From contig NZ_CP095482.1 of the NCBI RefSeq assembly GCF_023028225.1, forward strand, positions 558,001-622,000: DNA of 64,000 nucleotides. The letters are read 5' to 3'. Shown here piece after piece: positions 51,751 through 58,598 of this stretch; positions within the stretch are counted from its first letter, which is position 1, and every line of letters starts with the position of its first letter. The notes below the pieces were generated by a model. It saw nothing but the letters and a program-made list of their open reading frames with translations. It had not been told where the DNA came from and did no database searches. The position numbers were made by a program, and so were the translations under genes. The stretch is from Halorientalis litorea (GTDB lineage Archaea > Halobacteriota > Halobacteria > Halobacteriales > Haloarculaceae).

Positions 51751-52049
51751 AGTTTATTGTTGGTATTCGGGCGGTTCAAGCACCTTTCCAACGGGTCGGC
51801 CACGGACTGCACCGTTCCGCGCGGAGACCGACCGGCTGTACTCGCTACTGTCACCATGGGTAGGGGTACGATGAAAAGGAACATCGCTCGTTATAAATGC
51901 TTTGTGGTCGGGTCCGGAGGATGACATCAACCCACATGGTCGGAAATCAACCCGTCAGACCGCTATACCGGTATTTTCGGCCGCACGTACGAGCGCGTCC
52001 GCCCGTCGGCTAACAGGCGTCTGACACGCGTGGGACGTGCCGGTTCGCG
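51751..52049. other. Upstream region of the S-layer gene
   Basis: 299 bp without a gene, between the S-layer start and the end of the VOC gene, both on the minus strand. It holds the TATA box at 51889-51899, and the predicted leader from about 51866 down to 51751 is unusually long (about 115 nt) for a haloarchaeon. Another AT-rich patch (ataccggtattttcgg, near 51974) may be a second promoter element. Confidence 0.55.
51889..51899 (-). promoter_or_regulatory. TATA box of the S-layer glycoprotein gene
   Basis: On the minus strand the sequence reads gcatttataacg, a near-consensus archaeal TATA element preceded by purines (BRE-like caaa). Transcription would begin near 51866, leaving a leader of about 115 nt before the ATG at 51750. 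Confidence 0.65.
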
Positions 52050-52805
52050 TCAGTTCGTCACGAGTTCGACTTCGTGTCCGTCGGCGGTTTTGGTGAACGC
52101 GTAGCGGTTCCCGCAACTCGCCGGGTCACGGTAATCCGCGGCGTGTCGGGTCACGAGCGTCTCCCAGTCGGCCTGCAAGTCGTCGGCTCTGACCGCGACG
52201 TGCCCCCACGCGTCCCCGATGTCGTACGTCCGTCCGTCGTAGTTGTACGTCAGTTCGACCGACATCGTCTCGGCGGGGTCGTCGCCGGGCTTGAGGAAGT
52301 ACAGCGCGAAGTCATCGAACTCCTCGCGCCGGAAGAGGTCGTAGTCGAGTTTCCGGACGAACCAGCCGATTGCGGCGTCGGCATCCTCGACGCGGAGCAT
52401 CGTGTGGTCGAGGCTGAACCGCGCGCCGTGGTCACGTTCGACCAGTTCTATCTCGTGGCCGTCCGGGTCCCGCACGAACGCGTAACTCCCGCCACAGGAG
52501 TCCGGGTCGCGGTAGTCCGAGACGCCCTCGTCGAGTAGTTGCTCGTACGTTTCATACACATCGCGCACGCGCACGGCGATGTGCCCCCACGCGTCGCCGA
52601 AGTCGTAGCTTCGCCCGTCGTGGTTGTACGTCAGTTCGAGGAGTGCCCCCTCGTCGTGTTTGTCCGGCGGCCCGAGGAAGACGTTCGTGAAGGTGTCGGC
52701 TTCCCAGCGGCCGTACTCCTCGTAGTCGAAGTGAGACTGGTACCACGCCAGTGTGGCGTCCAAGTCCTCGACGCGCATCATCGTGTGGTCGAGCGTCCCT
52801 CGCAT
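52050..52805 (-). CDS. Tandem VOC (glyoxalase-like) family protein
   Basis: 251 residues from the ATG at 52805 (MRGTLDHTMMRVEDLD). Two homologous VOC domains, about 2-125 and 130-250, each begin with LDHTMxRVED and contain the same ELTYNxDGRxYDxGDAWGH core with metal-binding His and Glu. The second ends with GHEVELV. The pattern fits lactoylglutathione lyase-like metalloenzymes, but glutathione is absent in most haloarchaea (they use gamma-glutamylcysteine), so the substrate is open. A longer frame to 53243 is a shadow. Confidence 0.87.
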   Translation of the reverse strand: MRGTLDHTMMRVEDLDATLAWYQSHFDYEEYGRWEADTFTNVFLGPPDKHDEGALLELTYNHDGRSYDFGDAWGHIAVRVRDVYETYEQLLDEGVSDYRDPDSCGGSYAFVRDPDGHEIELVERDHGARFSLDHTMLRVEDADAAIGWFVRKLDYDLFRREEFDDFALYFLKPGDDPAETMSVELTYNYDGRTYDIGDAWGHVAVRADDLQADWETLVTRHAADYRDPASCGNRYAFTKTADGHEVELVTN

Positions 52806-52843
52806 GTCCGGAGACAGGGGTGGCGGTCCGAAAAGAATACCGC

Positions 52844-53296
52844 TCAGGACGGGTCGCCGCCAGCACCGGTCAGGAGTGCCCGGAACGGGGGCCAGTAGTA
52901 CCACCAGACGGCCCCCCAGAGGAAGACAGTCCCGACGGGGAACGCGACGACGCCCGGCCGCCGGAGGAACCCGAGGGCGAAGGTAGCCTGACTGATTCCG
53001 GCGAGAACGAGAAGCGCGGCCGTCACGCGCTCGTCCTCCCGGCCGAACAGCCCCGTGGCAGCACTCCCGACTGCAAGCACGAAGAGACCGACCCCGATGC
53101 CGTAGGCGTTCAGGAACCCCGGCAGGCCCTCGGTGAACGCGAAGTAGTAGTCCGTGATGGTCGTCAGCGCGAACGGGTCGAGGTTGAGGAAGCCGACGGT
53201 GAAAAACAGCGTCGGCGCGCCCCCGGTGACCACGACGGTCCACGGGAGGACGGCGAGGCCGGCGAACACGAGGAGGCGATGGCGCGTGGCGGTCAC
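52844..53296 (-). CDS. Small membrane protein, TIGR04206-like
   Basis: 150 residues from a GTG at 53296. Four hydrophobic helices (about 8-30, 61-83, 90-110 and 115-135) with tryptophans at the ends. It resembles a haloarchaea-specific membrane protein family (TIGR04206) of unknown function. It begins 6 bp after the DRG-type GTPase gene stop, on the same strand, so they are co-transcribed. Confidence 0.75.
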   Translation of the reverse strand: MTATRHRLLVFAGLAVLPWTVVVTGGAPTLFFTVGFLNLDPFALTTITDYYFAFTEGLPGFLNAYGIGVGLFVLAVGSAATGLFGREDERVTAALLVLAGISQATFALGFLRRPGVVAFPVGTVFLWGAVWWYYWPPFRALLTGAGGDPS

Positions 53297-53302
53297 TGTC
53301 AG

Positions 53303-54415
53303 TTACTTCCGCCGGACGATGCGGAGCACGTCCTCGTCGGCCAGTTCGTGGTCAGTCCCGACCTGCTGTTCGTCGTGTTTGGCACTCGGGCCGGAGACGC
53401 GGGCGAAGCGGAAGCGGTCCTCGAACTCGCCCCCGAGTTTCCGGCAAGCGTCTCCGACGGTGTCGCCCCGGCGGAGTACCAGCGGTTCGTCGTAGTCGAC
53501 GCCCCGGCCCGGCTTGTCCATGTAGACACGGATGAGGCCGAGGGCGTCCCAGAGTTCCGCCTTCAGCGCGTCCAGCCCTTTCTCCTCCTCGGCACTGATG
53601 AACACCGCCTCGTCGGGGTCGATGTCGTGGTCACGGAGGTTCTCTTCGACCGTCGGGAGGTAGTCCGGGTCGATGAGGTCGGCCTTGTTGACGGCGACGA
53701 TGGAGGGGAGGTACTCCCGGTTGTCCATCACGCCGTCGATGAGACGGTCGATATCCACCTGCTCGCCGATGGTCACGTCCGCGTTGACGAAGCCGTTCTC
53801 CCGGAGTACCTCCTTGATAGTCCCCTCGTCCAAATCGAGGTCGACGCTCGCAGTCACGGAGAGTCCGTCTTTCCCCTTTCGGCGGATGGAGATGCGGGGC
53901 GGTTCGGTGTCGACGCGGACCTTGTTGCGGTACAGCTCCTCGCGCAGGCGCGCGTACTGGTCTATCTCGAACACGTCGAGCATGAAGACGACGAGGTCTG
54001 CGGTCCGGACGACGGAGAGGACGGCCTGTCCGTCACCGCGCCCCTCGGCGGCCCCCTCGATGAGGCCCGGCACGTCGAGTATCTGGATGTTCGCGCCGTT
54101 GTACTGCAACATTCCGGGGTTCACGTCCAGCGTCGTGAACTCGTACTCCCCGACTTCGCTGTCGGCGTTGGTGAGGGCGTTGAGGAGCGTGGACTTGCCG
54201 ACGCTCGGGAACCCGACGAGGGCGACGGTGGCGTCGCCGTGTTTCTCGACGGCGTAGCCCGGGCCGCTAGAGCCCGAGGACTGTTGCTGTTCGAGTTTCT
54301 CCTTCTTCTGTGCGAGTTTCGACTTCAGGCGGCCGATGTGTGCCTCGGTTGACTTGTTGTAGGGCGTCTCGGCGATTTCCTCCTCTATCTCACGGATTTC
54401 CTCCTCAAGCCCCAT
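53303..54415 (-). CDS. DRG-type (Obg-like) GTPase
   Basis: 370 residues from ATG 54415 (MGLEEEIREIEEEIAETPYN). An N-terminal helical hairpin with the KSTEAHIGRLKSKLA segment typical of DRG proteins is followed by the G domain: G1 GFPSVGKS, G3 LDVPGLIEG, G4 NKAD. The C-terminal TGS domain (RVYMDKPGRGVDYDEPLVL) ends the protein. It is the archaeal counterpart of eukaryotic DRG1/DRG2, linked to translation. The stop is 6 bp before a small membrane protein gene. Confidence 0.93.
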   Translation of the reverse strand: MGLEEEIREIEEEIAETPYNKSTEAHIGRLKSKLAQKKEKLEQQQSSGSSGPGYAVEKHGDATVALVGFPSVGKSTLLNALTNADSEVGEYEFTTLDVNPGMLQYNGANIQILDVPGLIEGAAEGRGDGQAVLSVVRTADLVVFMLDVFEIDQYARLREELYRNKVRVDTEPPRISIRRKGKDGLSVTASVDLDLDEGTIKEVLRENGFVNADVTIGEQVDIDRLIDGVMDNREYLPSIVAVNKADLIDPDYLPTVEENLRDHDIDPDEAVFISAEEEKGLDALKAELWDALGLIRVYMDKPGRGVDYDEPLVLRRGDTVGDACRKLGGEFEDRFRFARVSGPSAKHDEQQVGTDHELADEDVLRIVRRK

Positions 54416-54588
54416 TACCGGATAGTCGGCCATCGGCACTCAAAAACGCTTTCGTTGCCCTCGGTCGGCACCGAAACCGATGCCGGGCGAGGAATTTTAA
54501 GACGAGTCTGACAATCACCGGTGCATGCTCGGACCGGTCAATGGACGGCGCGGTCAGGAGTCCCGTTCGGTGAATTGGAGGGGTCGGC

Positions 54589-54966
54589 GTGAGTAGCCAC
54601 GGCGAGCGTACCCCCGAGGCCACGCTCGGCCTGCTGGACGCTACGATGATCGGAATGGGGGCGATGATCGGTGCCGGAATCTTCGTTCTCACGGGGCTTG
54701 CGGCCGAAGTCGTCGGCGGTGCCGTACAGACCATCGCCGACGTCGTCGGTGACCTCGAAGTGTTCGAGATACGCGTCGCCGACGGCGCGCCCGCCGCGAA
54801 CAAACGACTCGCGGACATCGCCCTGCCCGCCGGGTCACTCGTCGTCTCCGGCGACGACGGAAACCGTATCGCCCGGCCGGACACGACGCTCGACCCGGGC
54901 AAGCGGTACGTCGTCGCGGTAGAACCGGCCGTCACCGAGGAGGTAATGAACCTCTTTCGTGGGTGA
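54589..54966 (+). pseudogene. APC-permease N-terminus joined to a TrkA-C domain (deletion remnant or chimera)
   Basis: 125 residues from a GTG preceded by a good ribosome binding site (ggagg at 54579-54583). Residues 12-40 are the first helix of APC amino acid permeases (TMIGMGAMIGAGIFVLTGL). From about residue 55 the sequence is a complete TrkA-C (RCK_C) regulatory domain (EVFEIRVADGAPAANKRLAD to MNLFRG). The other eleven or so permease helices are missing, so it cannot transport. It is either the in-frame deletion product of a permease with a TrkA-C tail or a fusion of two neighbouring genes. Whether it is still functional is unknown. Confidence 0.65.
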
Positions 54967-55017
54967 CGCTACCGGGTTCCGACACACCTATACGACGAGA
55001 TGCCCTGACAAAGAACG

Positions 55018-55218
55018 ATGACAAGCGCGGCGATGCTACGCGACAGCACGCAGATTCTGCTTCCGGAGAGCGTGCTGGGCGACCTCCGGAACGACCTCGA
55101 AGAGCGGTTCACGCTCACCATTCTGACCGACGAGTCCGAGGTGCGAATCGTCGGGAGTCCGGTCGAGATAAAGGACGCGAGCGAGTTCCTCGCCCGCAAC
55201 GGCATCTCGGTACAGTAG
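55018..55218 (+). CDS. Small conserved haloarchaeal protein (VNG_1110C family)
   Basis: 66 residues. It reads MTSAAMLRDSTQILLPESVL and ends in EFLARNGISVQ; an alternating strand-helix pattern suggests a small alpha/beta fold. It is regularly found just before the L11 gene in haloarchaea. The role is unknown. It is 115 bp upstream of rplK. Confidence 0.8.
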   Translation: MTSAAMLRDSTQILLPESVLGDLRNDLEERFTLTILTDESEVRIVGSPVEIKDASEFLARNGISVQ

Positions 55219-55301
55219 TCGCCGCGCAGACGCCGTCCCGGGCGGTTACGGCGTCCTCGCGGACCGTGTGGGGGAGAGACACGGGCCGGCCGGGAAAGCA
55301 A

Positions 55302-55310
55302 TTCTTAAAT
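55302..55310 (+). promoter_or_regulatory. Probable TATA box of rplK
   Basis: ttcttaaat is centred about 29 nt before the rplK ATG at 55335, giving a near-leaderless transcript separate from the L1 operon, which has its own promoter. Confidence 0.55.
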
Positions 55311-55334
55311 CCGCGCCGCTTCGTTTGGTGAAAC

Positions 55335-55823
55335 ATGGCTGGAACCATCGAGGTACTCGTCCCCGGCGGGCAGGCCAACCCCGGCCCGCCGCTCGGCCCC
55401 GAACTCGGGCCGACGCCCGTGGACGTACAGGCAGTTGTCGAGGATATCAACGACCAGACCGCCGCCTTCGACGGGACGGAGGTCCCCGTCACCGTCGAGT
55501 ACGAGGACGACGGCTCCTTCGAGATAGAGGTCGGCGTCCCGCCGACGGCCGAACTCGTCAAGGACGAGGCCGGATTCGAGACGGGAAGCGGCGAACCCCA
55601 GGAGAACTTCGTCGCCGACCTCACGGCCGAGCAGGTCAAGCAGATCGCCGAGCAGAAGCACCCGGACCTGCTCTCCTACGACCTCAAGAACGCCGCGAAG
55701 GAAGTCGTCGGCACCTGCACCTCGCTCGGCGTCACCATCGAGGGGAACAACCCCCGCGAGTTCAAGGAGCGCGTCGACGAGGGCGAGTACGACGACGTGT
55801 TCGCCGACGAAGCGACCGCGTAG
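55335..55823 (+). CDS. rplK: 50S ribosomal protein L11 (uL11)
   Basis: 162 residues. The N-terminal domain has GGQANPGPPLGPELGPTPV, the Pro-rich loop that contacts elongation factors, and the C-terminal RNA-binding domain ends with TCTSLGVTIEGNNPREF before an acidic haloarchaeal tail. The last codons lie in a perfect 10-bp hairpin, and a near-exact copy of the last 27 bases, stop codon included, occurs 76 bp downstream. Confidence 0.96.
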   Translation: MAGTIEVLVPGGQANPGPPLGPELGPTPVDVQAVVEDINDQTAAFDGTEVPVTVEYEDDGSFEIEVGVPPTAELVKDEAGFETGSGEPQENFVADLTAEQVKQIAEQKHPDLLSYDLKNAAKEVVGTCTSLGVTIEGNNPREFKERVDEGEYDDVFADEATA

Positions 55824-55899
55824 GTCGCTTCGAGGCAAACACTCGCAAAACGAACATGATGGGTTTTGCGGTGTGTTCGCGGCCGAAGCGACCGCGTAG
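55797..55899 (+). repeat. Direct repeat of the rplK 3' end (25 of 27 bases)
   Basis: The last 27 bases of rplK (55797-55823, encoding VFADEATA and stop) reappear at 55873-55899 with two changes (would read VFAAEATA and stop). The second copy is outside any gene. Spacing is 76 bp. Confidence 0.85.
55808..55832 (+). terminator. Perfect 10-bp hairpin over the rplK stop codon
   Basis: CGAAGCGACC and GGTCGCTTCG pair around a GCGTA loop, enclosing the end of the coding sequence and the TAG stop. It could stabilise the mRNA 3' end or act in termination; haloarchaeal terminators usually need a T-run, which is absent. Confidence 0.5.
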
Positions 55900-56024
55900 T
55901 CCGCGGACGGTCGTACAGAAGAAGCACCGTTTTCCTGCGTCGTGGTGTCGACGCCGGTAGCCGACGACTGGTAACGAAACCGAACGCCATCGTTCCCGGT
56001 TATTTTGTGCCCACAAATGCGTAC

Positions 56025-56243
56025 ATGACAACAATGTCTGCCATCCAGGGACTCTTGCAGCGGGCACGAATCGAGTCGGGGAGTCGCCGTGCCGTCATCG
56101 GCGGTGTGTCGGGCGGGACGGCCGCGCTGATTGCGTTCGGAACGGTCGACGGGTTGTTGACACAGGCGGCAGTAACTGGGGGACTGACGTTCGTTTTCAT
56201 CGTCGTAGCGGGGCTGGGTTACAGCGCTGTCGGTGGTAAGTGA
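56025..56243 (+). CDS. Small two-helix membrane protein between rplK and rplA
   Basis: 72 residues from ATG 56025; a second ATG at 56034 is also possible. The N-terminal part is polar and basic (QGLLQRARIESGSRRA), followed by two hydrophobic segments (about 26-44 and 48-68) separated by GLLTQAA. An AT-rich patch (ggttattttgtgcc, 55998-56011) directly upstream is a likely promoter. Its place between the ribosomal protein genes is not known to be functional. No family recognised. Confidence 0.6.
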   Translation: MTTMSAIQGLLQRARIESGSRRAVIGGVSGGTAALIAFGTVDGLLTQAAVTGGLTFVFIVVAGLGYSAVGGK

Positions 56244-56281
56244 CGGACGGCAAGTGGCCCGCCTCTCTGGGCGGTTCGACG

Positions 56282-56290
56282 GTTTTAAGT
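56282..56290 (+). promoter_or_regulatory. Probable TATA box of the L1-L10-L12 operon
   Basis: gttttaagt lies about 90 nt before the rplA ATG, predicting a transcript with a leader of roughly 65-75 nt, like the leader reported for the equivalent Halobacterium operon. Confidence 0.55.
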
Positions 56291-56314
56291 GTCAGACTGG
56301 CCTCCCACCGGACG

Positions 56315-56372
56315 AGACAGGCCTCGCCTGTTTCACTAATCCGTAGGAGCCATTGGCGTACTACGGAGGTGA
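56315..56372 (+). promoter_or_regulatory. Structured mRNA leader of rplA, probable L1 autoregulatory site
   Basis: Two hairpins stand in the leader. AGACAGGC/GCCTGTTT (56315-56333) has a CTC loop and one G-U pair. CCGTAG/CTACGG (56341-56366) surrounds an inner GCC-TTGGC element and partly buries the ribosome binding site (ggaggtga, 56365-56372). In Halobacterium and Methanococcus, free L1 binds an mRNA site resembling its 23S rRNA site and represses the operon. The same control is inferred here from position and structure. Confidence 0.6.
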
Positions 56373-56375
56373 ACA

Positions 56376-57011
56376 ATGGCAGATCAGGACATAGAGCAAG
56401 CGGTAACTCGCGCACTAGAGGAGGCACCGCCACGGAACTTCCGTGAGACGGTCGACCTCGCTATCAACCTGCGCGACCTCGATTTGAACGACCCGTCGAA
56501 CCGTGTCGATACGGGTGTCGTTCTCCCCGAAGGCACGGGCCAAGAGACGAGCATCGTCGTCTTCGCGGAGGGTGAGACAGCCATCCGCGCAGAGGACGTT
56601 GCCGACGACGTGCTCGACGGGAACGAACTCGAAGAACTGGGCGACGACGACGAGGCCAAGGACCTCGCCGACGAGACCGACTTCTTCATCGCGGAGCAGA
56701 ACATGATGCAGGACATCGGTCGCTACCTCGGGACGGTCCTCGGCCCGCGCGGGAAGATGCCGACCCCGCTCGACCCCGACGACGACGTGGTCGAAGTCGT
56801 CGAACGCATGAAAAACACAGTGCAGCTCCGCAGCAAGGAGCGGCGGACGTTCCACACGCGCGTCGGCGCGGAGGACATGGACGCCGAAGCCATCGCGGAC
56901 AACATCGACGTCATCGTCCGGCGGCTGCACGCCGAGTTGGAGAAGGGACCGCTCAACATCGACTCGGTGTTCGTCAAGACCACGATGGGTCCCGCAGTGG
57001 AGGTCGCGTAA
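56376..57011 (+). CDS. rplA: 50S ribosomal protein L1 (uL1)
   Basis: 211 residues. Archaeal L1 features: the N-terminal [17 protein letters not shown], the central [19 protein letters not shown] with the [11 protein letters not shown] loop, and the C-terminal [20 protein letters not shown]. It forms the L1 stalk and is the likely translational repressor of its own operon. The start is preceded by ggaggtga. L10 begins on the base after the stop codon. Confidence 0.96.
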   Translation: MADQDIEQAVTRALEEAPPRNFRETVDLAINLRDLDLNDPSNRVDTGVVLPEGTGQETSIVVFAEGETAIRAEDVADDVLDGNELEELGDDDEAKDLADETDFFIAEQNMMQDIGRYLGTVLGPRGKMPTPLDPDDDVVEVVERMKNTVQLRSKERRTFHTRVGAEDMDAEAIADNIDVIVRRLHAELEKGPLNIDSVFVKTTMGPAVEVA

Positions 57012-58070
57012 ATGAGCGCAGAACGTAAGACCGAGACGATTCCGCAGTGGAAACAGGAGGAGGTCGACGACCTCGTCGACACGCTCGAATCCTACGACTC
57101 CGTGGGTATCGTCGCCATCGCTGGCATTCCGAGCCGACAGCTACAGGCGATGCGCCGGAACCTCCACGGGACGGCCGAACTGCGCGTGAGCCGGAACACG
57201 CTCATGACGCGGGCACTCGACGAAGTCGACGAGGGCCTCGAAGACCTGACCGAGTACATCGGCGGGCAGGTCGGACTCATCGGGACGGACGCGAACCCGT
57301 TCTCGCTGTACCAGCAGCTCGAAGAGTCCAAGACGTCGGCCCCCATCAACGACGGCGAAGTCGCGCCCAACGACATCGTCATCCCCGAGGGCGACACCGG
57401 GATGGACCCCGGACAGTTCGTCGGTGAACTGCAAGCCGTCGGTGCGGACGCCCGCATTCAGGACGGCTCCATCGTCGTCCTCGAAGACTCGACGGTGCTC
57501 GAAGCGGGCGGCGTGGTGGACGACCAGCTCGCTGGCGTCCTCAGCGAACTCGGTATCGAACCCAAAGAGGTCGGACTCGACCTGCAGGCCGTCTTCGCGG
57601 ACGGCGTGCTGTTCGAGCCCGAGGAACTCGAACTCGATGTCGAGGCCTACGAGGCCGACATCCGGGCGGCCGCCGGACAGGCCCGGAACCTCTCGGTCAA
57701 CGCCGCCTACCCGACGACGGCGACGGCCCCGACACTGCTGGCCAAGGCCAGCGGCGAGGCCAAGTCCGTCGCCCTACAGGCCGCAATCGAGGACGAGGCA
57801 GTCATGCCCGACCTCCTGAGCAAGGCCGACGGACAGGTGCGGGCACTCGCGGCGCAGATAGACGACCCCGACGCACTCCCCGAAGAGTTGCAGGGAGTCG
57901 AGACACCCGAACCGGACGCGGAACCGGCAGCGGGTGACGAGGAACAGACTGACGAAGACGACGCGGACGACGCCGAGGAGAGCGACGCCGACGACGCCGA
58001 GGAGAGCGACGCCGACGAGGACGACGGCGGCGACGGTGGCGACGCCCTCGGAGACATGTTCGGAGACTAA
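57012..58070 (+). CDS. rplP0: 50S ribosomal protein L10 (acidic ribosomal protein P0, uL10)
   Basis: 352 residues. The N-terminal rRNA-binding domain contains [19 protein letters not shown] and [13 protein letters not shown]; the archaeal-specific insertion follows. The C-terminal region has the helices that dock L12 dimers and ends in a long Asp/Glu/Ala tail with [10 protein letters not shown], the conserved end shared with P1. It starts directly after the rplA stop and precedes rpl12 by 2 bp. Confidence 0.95.
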   Translation: MSAERKTETIPQWKQEEVDDLVDTLESYDSVGIVAIAGIPSRQLQAMRRNLHGTAELRVSRNTLMTRALDEVDEGLEDLTEYIGGQVGLIGTDANPFSLYQQLEESKTSAPINDGEVAPNDIVIPEGDTGMDPGQFVGELQAVGADARIQDGSIVVLEDSTVLEAGGVVDDQLAGVLSELGIEPKEVGLDLQAVFADGVLFEPEELELDVEAYEADIRAAAGQARNLSVNAAYPTTATAPTLLAKASGEAKSVALQAAIEDEAVMPDLLSKADGQVRALAAQIDDPDALPEELQGVETPEPDAEPAAGDEEQTDEDDADDAEESDADDAEESDADEDDGGDGGDALGDMFGD

Positions 58071-58072
58071 CA

Positions 58073-58426
58073 ATGGAATACGTTTACGCAGCACTCATCC
58101 TGAACGAGACTGGCACCGAAATCAACGAAGACAACCTGACCGACGTTCTCGACGCCGCGGGCGTCGACGTGGAGGAGTCCCGCGTCAAGGCCCTCGTCGC
58201 GGCACTCGAGGACATCGACATCGAGGACGCCGTGGCGGAGGCCGCGGCCGTCCCCGCGGGCGGCGCGGCCGCATCCGCTGGTGGCGAGGCCGAAGGCGAA
58301 CTCGAAGAGGCCGACGAAGGCGGCGACGACGAGGACGAAGGCGGCGACGAAGCAGAGGCCGACGAAGGCGGCGACGACGAGGACGAAGGCGACGGCGGCG
58401 AAGGCCTCGGCGAACTGTTCGGCTGA
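58073..58426 (+). CDS. rpl12: 50S ribosomal protein L12 (P1)
   Basis: 117 residues. The dimerisation domain ([20 protein letters not shown] to [13 protein letters not shown]) is followed by an Ala/Gly hinge and an acidic tail. The tail contains a tandem repeat of [12 protein letters not shown] and ends in GLGELFG, the factor-recruiting end shared with P0. It is the last gene of the L1-L10-L12 operon. Confidence 0.95.
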   Translation: MEYVYAALILNETGTEINEDNLTDVLDAAGVDVEESRVKALVAALEDIDIEDAVAEAAAVPAGGAAASAGGEAEGELEEADEGGDDEDEGGDEAEADEGGDDEDEGDGGEGLGELFG

Positions 58427-58598
58427 CGCCACACCTCTCCCATTATTTGTACGCGCCACGGGGCGACAGCGACGGCGGCGTCGCGGTACTGGCGTGAATC
58501 CGTGTGCTTTACACTCGCAACGGCCCGTTTTGGAATCAGATATGATACCAATGGGCATAGTTTACGGAGTGTGGCATTCAATCGTGCGGTAGAGACGC

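Noticed and set aside
52806-53243. N-terminal extension of the VOC protein to 397 residues
   Set aside because: The added part is the antisense/alternate frame of the TIGR04206-like membrane protein, and the VOC domain starts cleanly at 52805.
58270-58410. Tandem acidic-codon repeats that look like a CRISPR or microsatellite
   Set aside because: They encode the normal acidic tail of ribosomal protein L12; there are no equal-length spacers.
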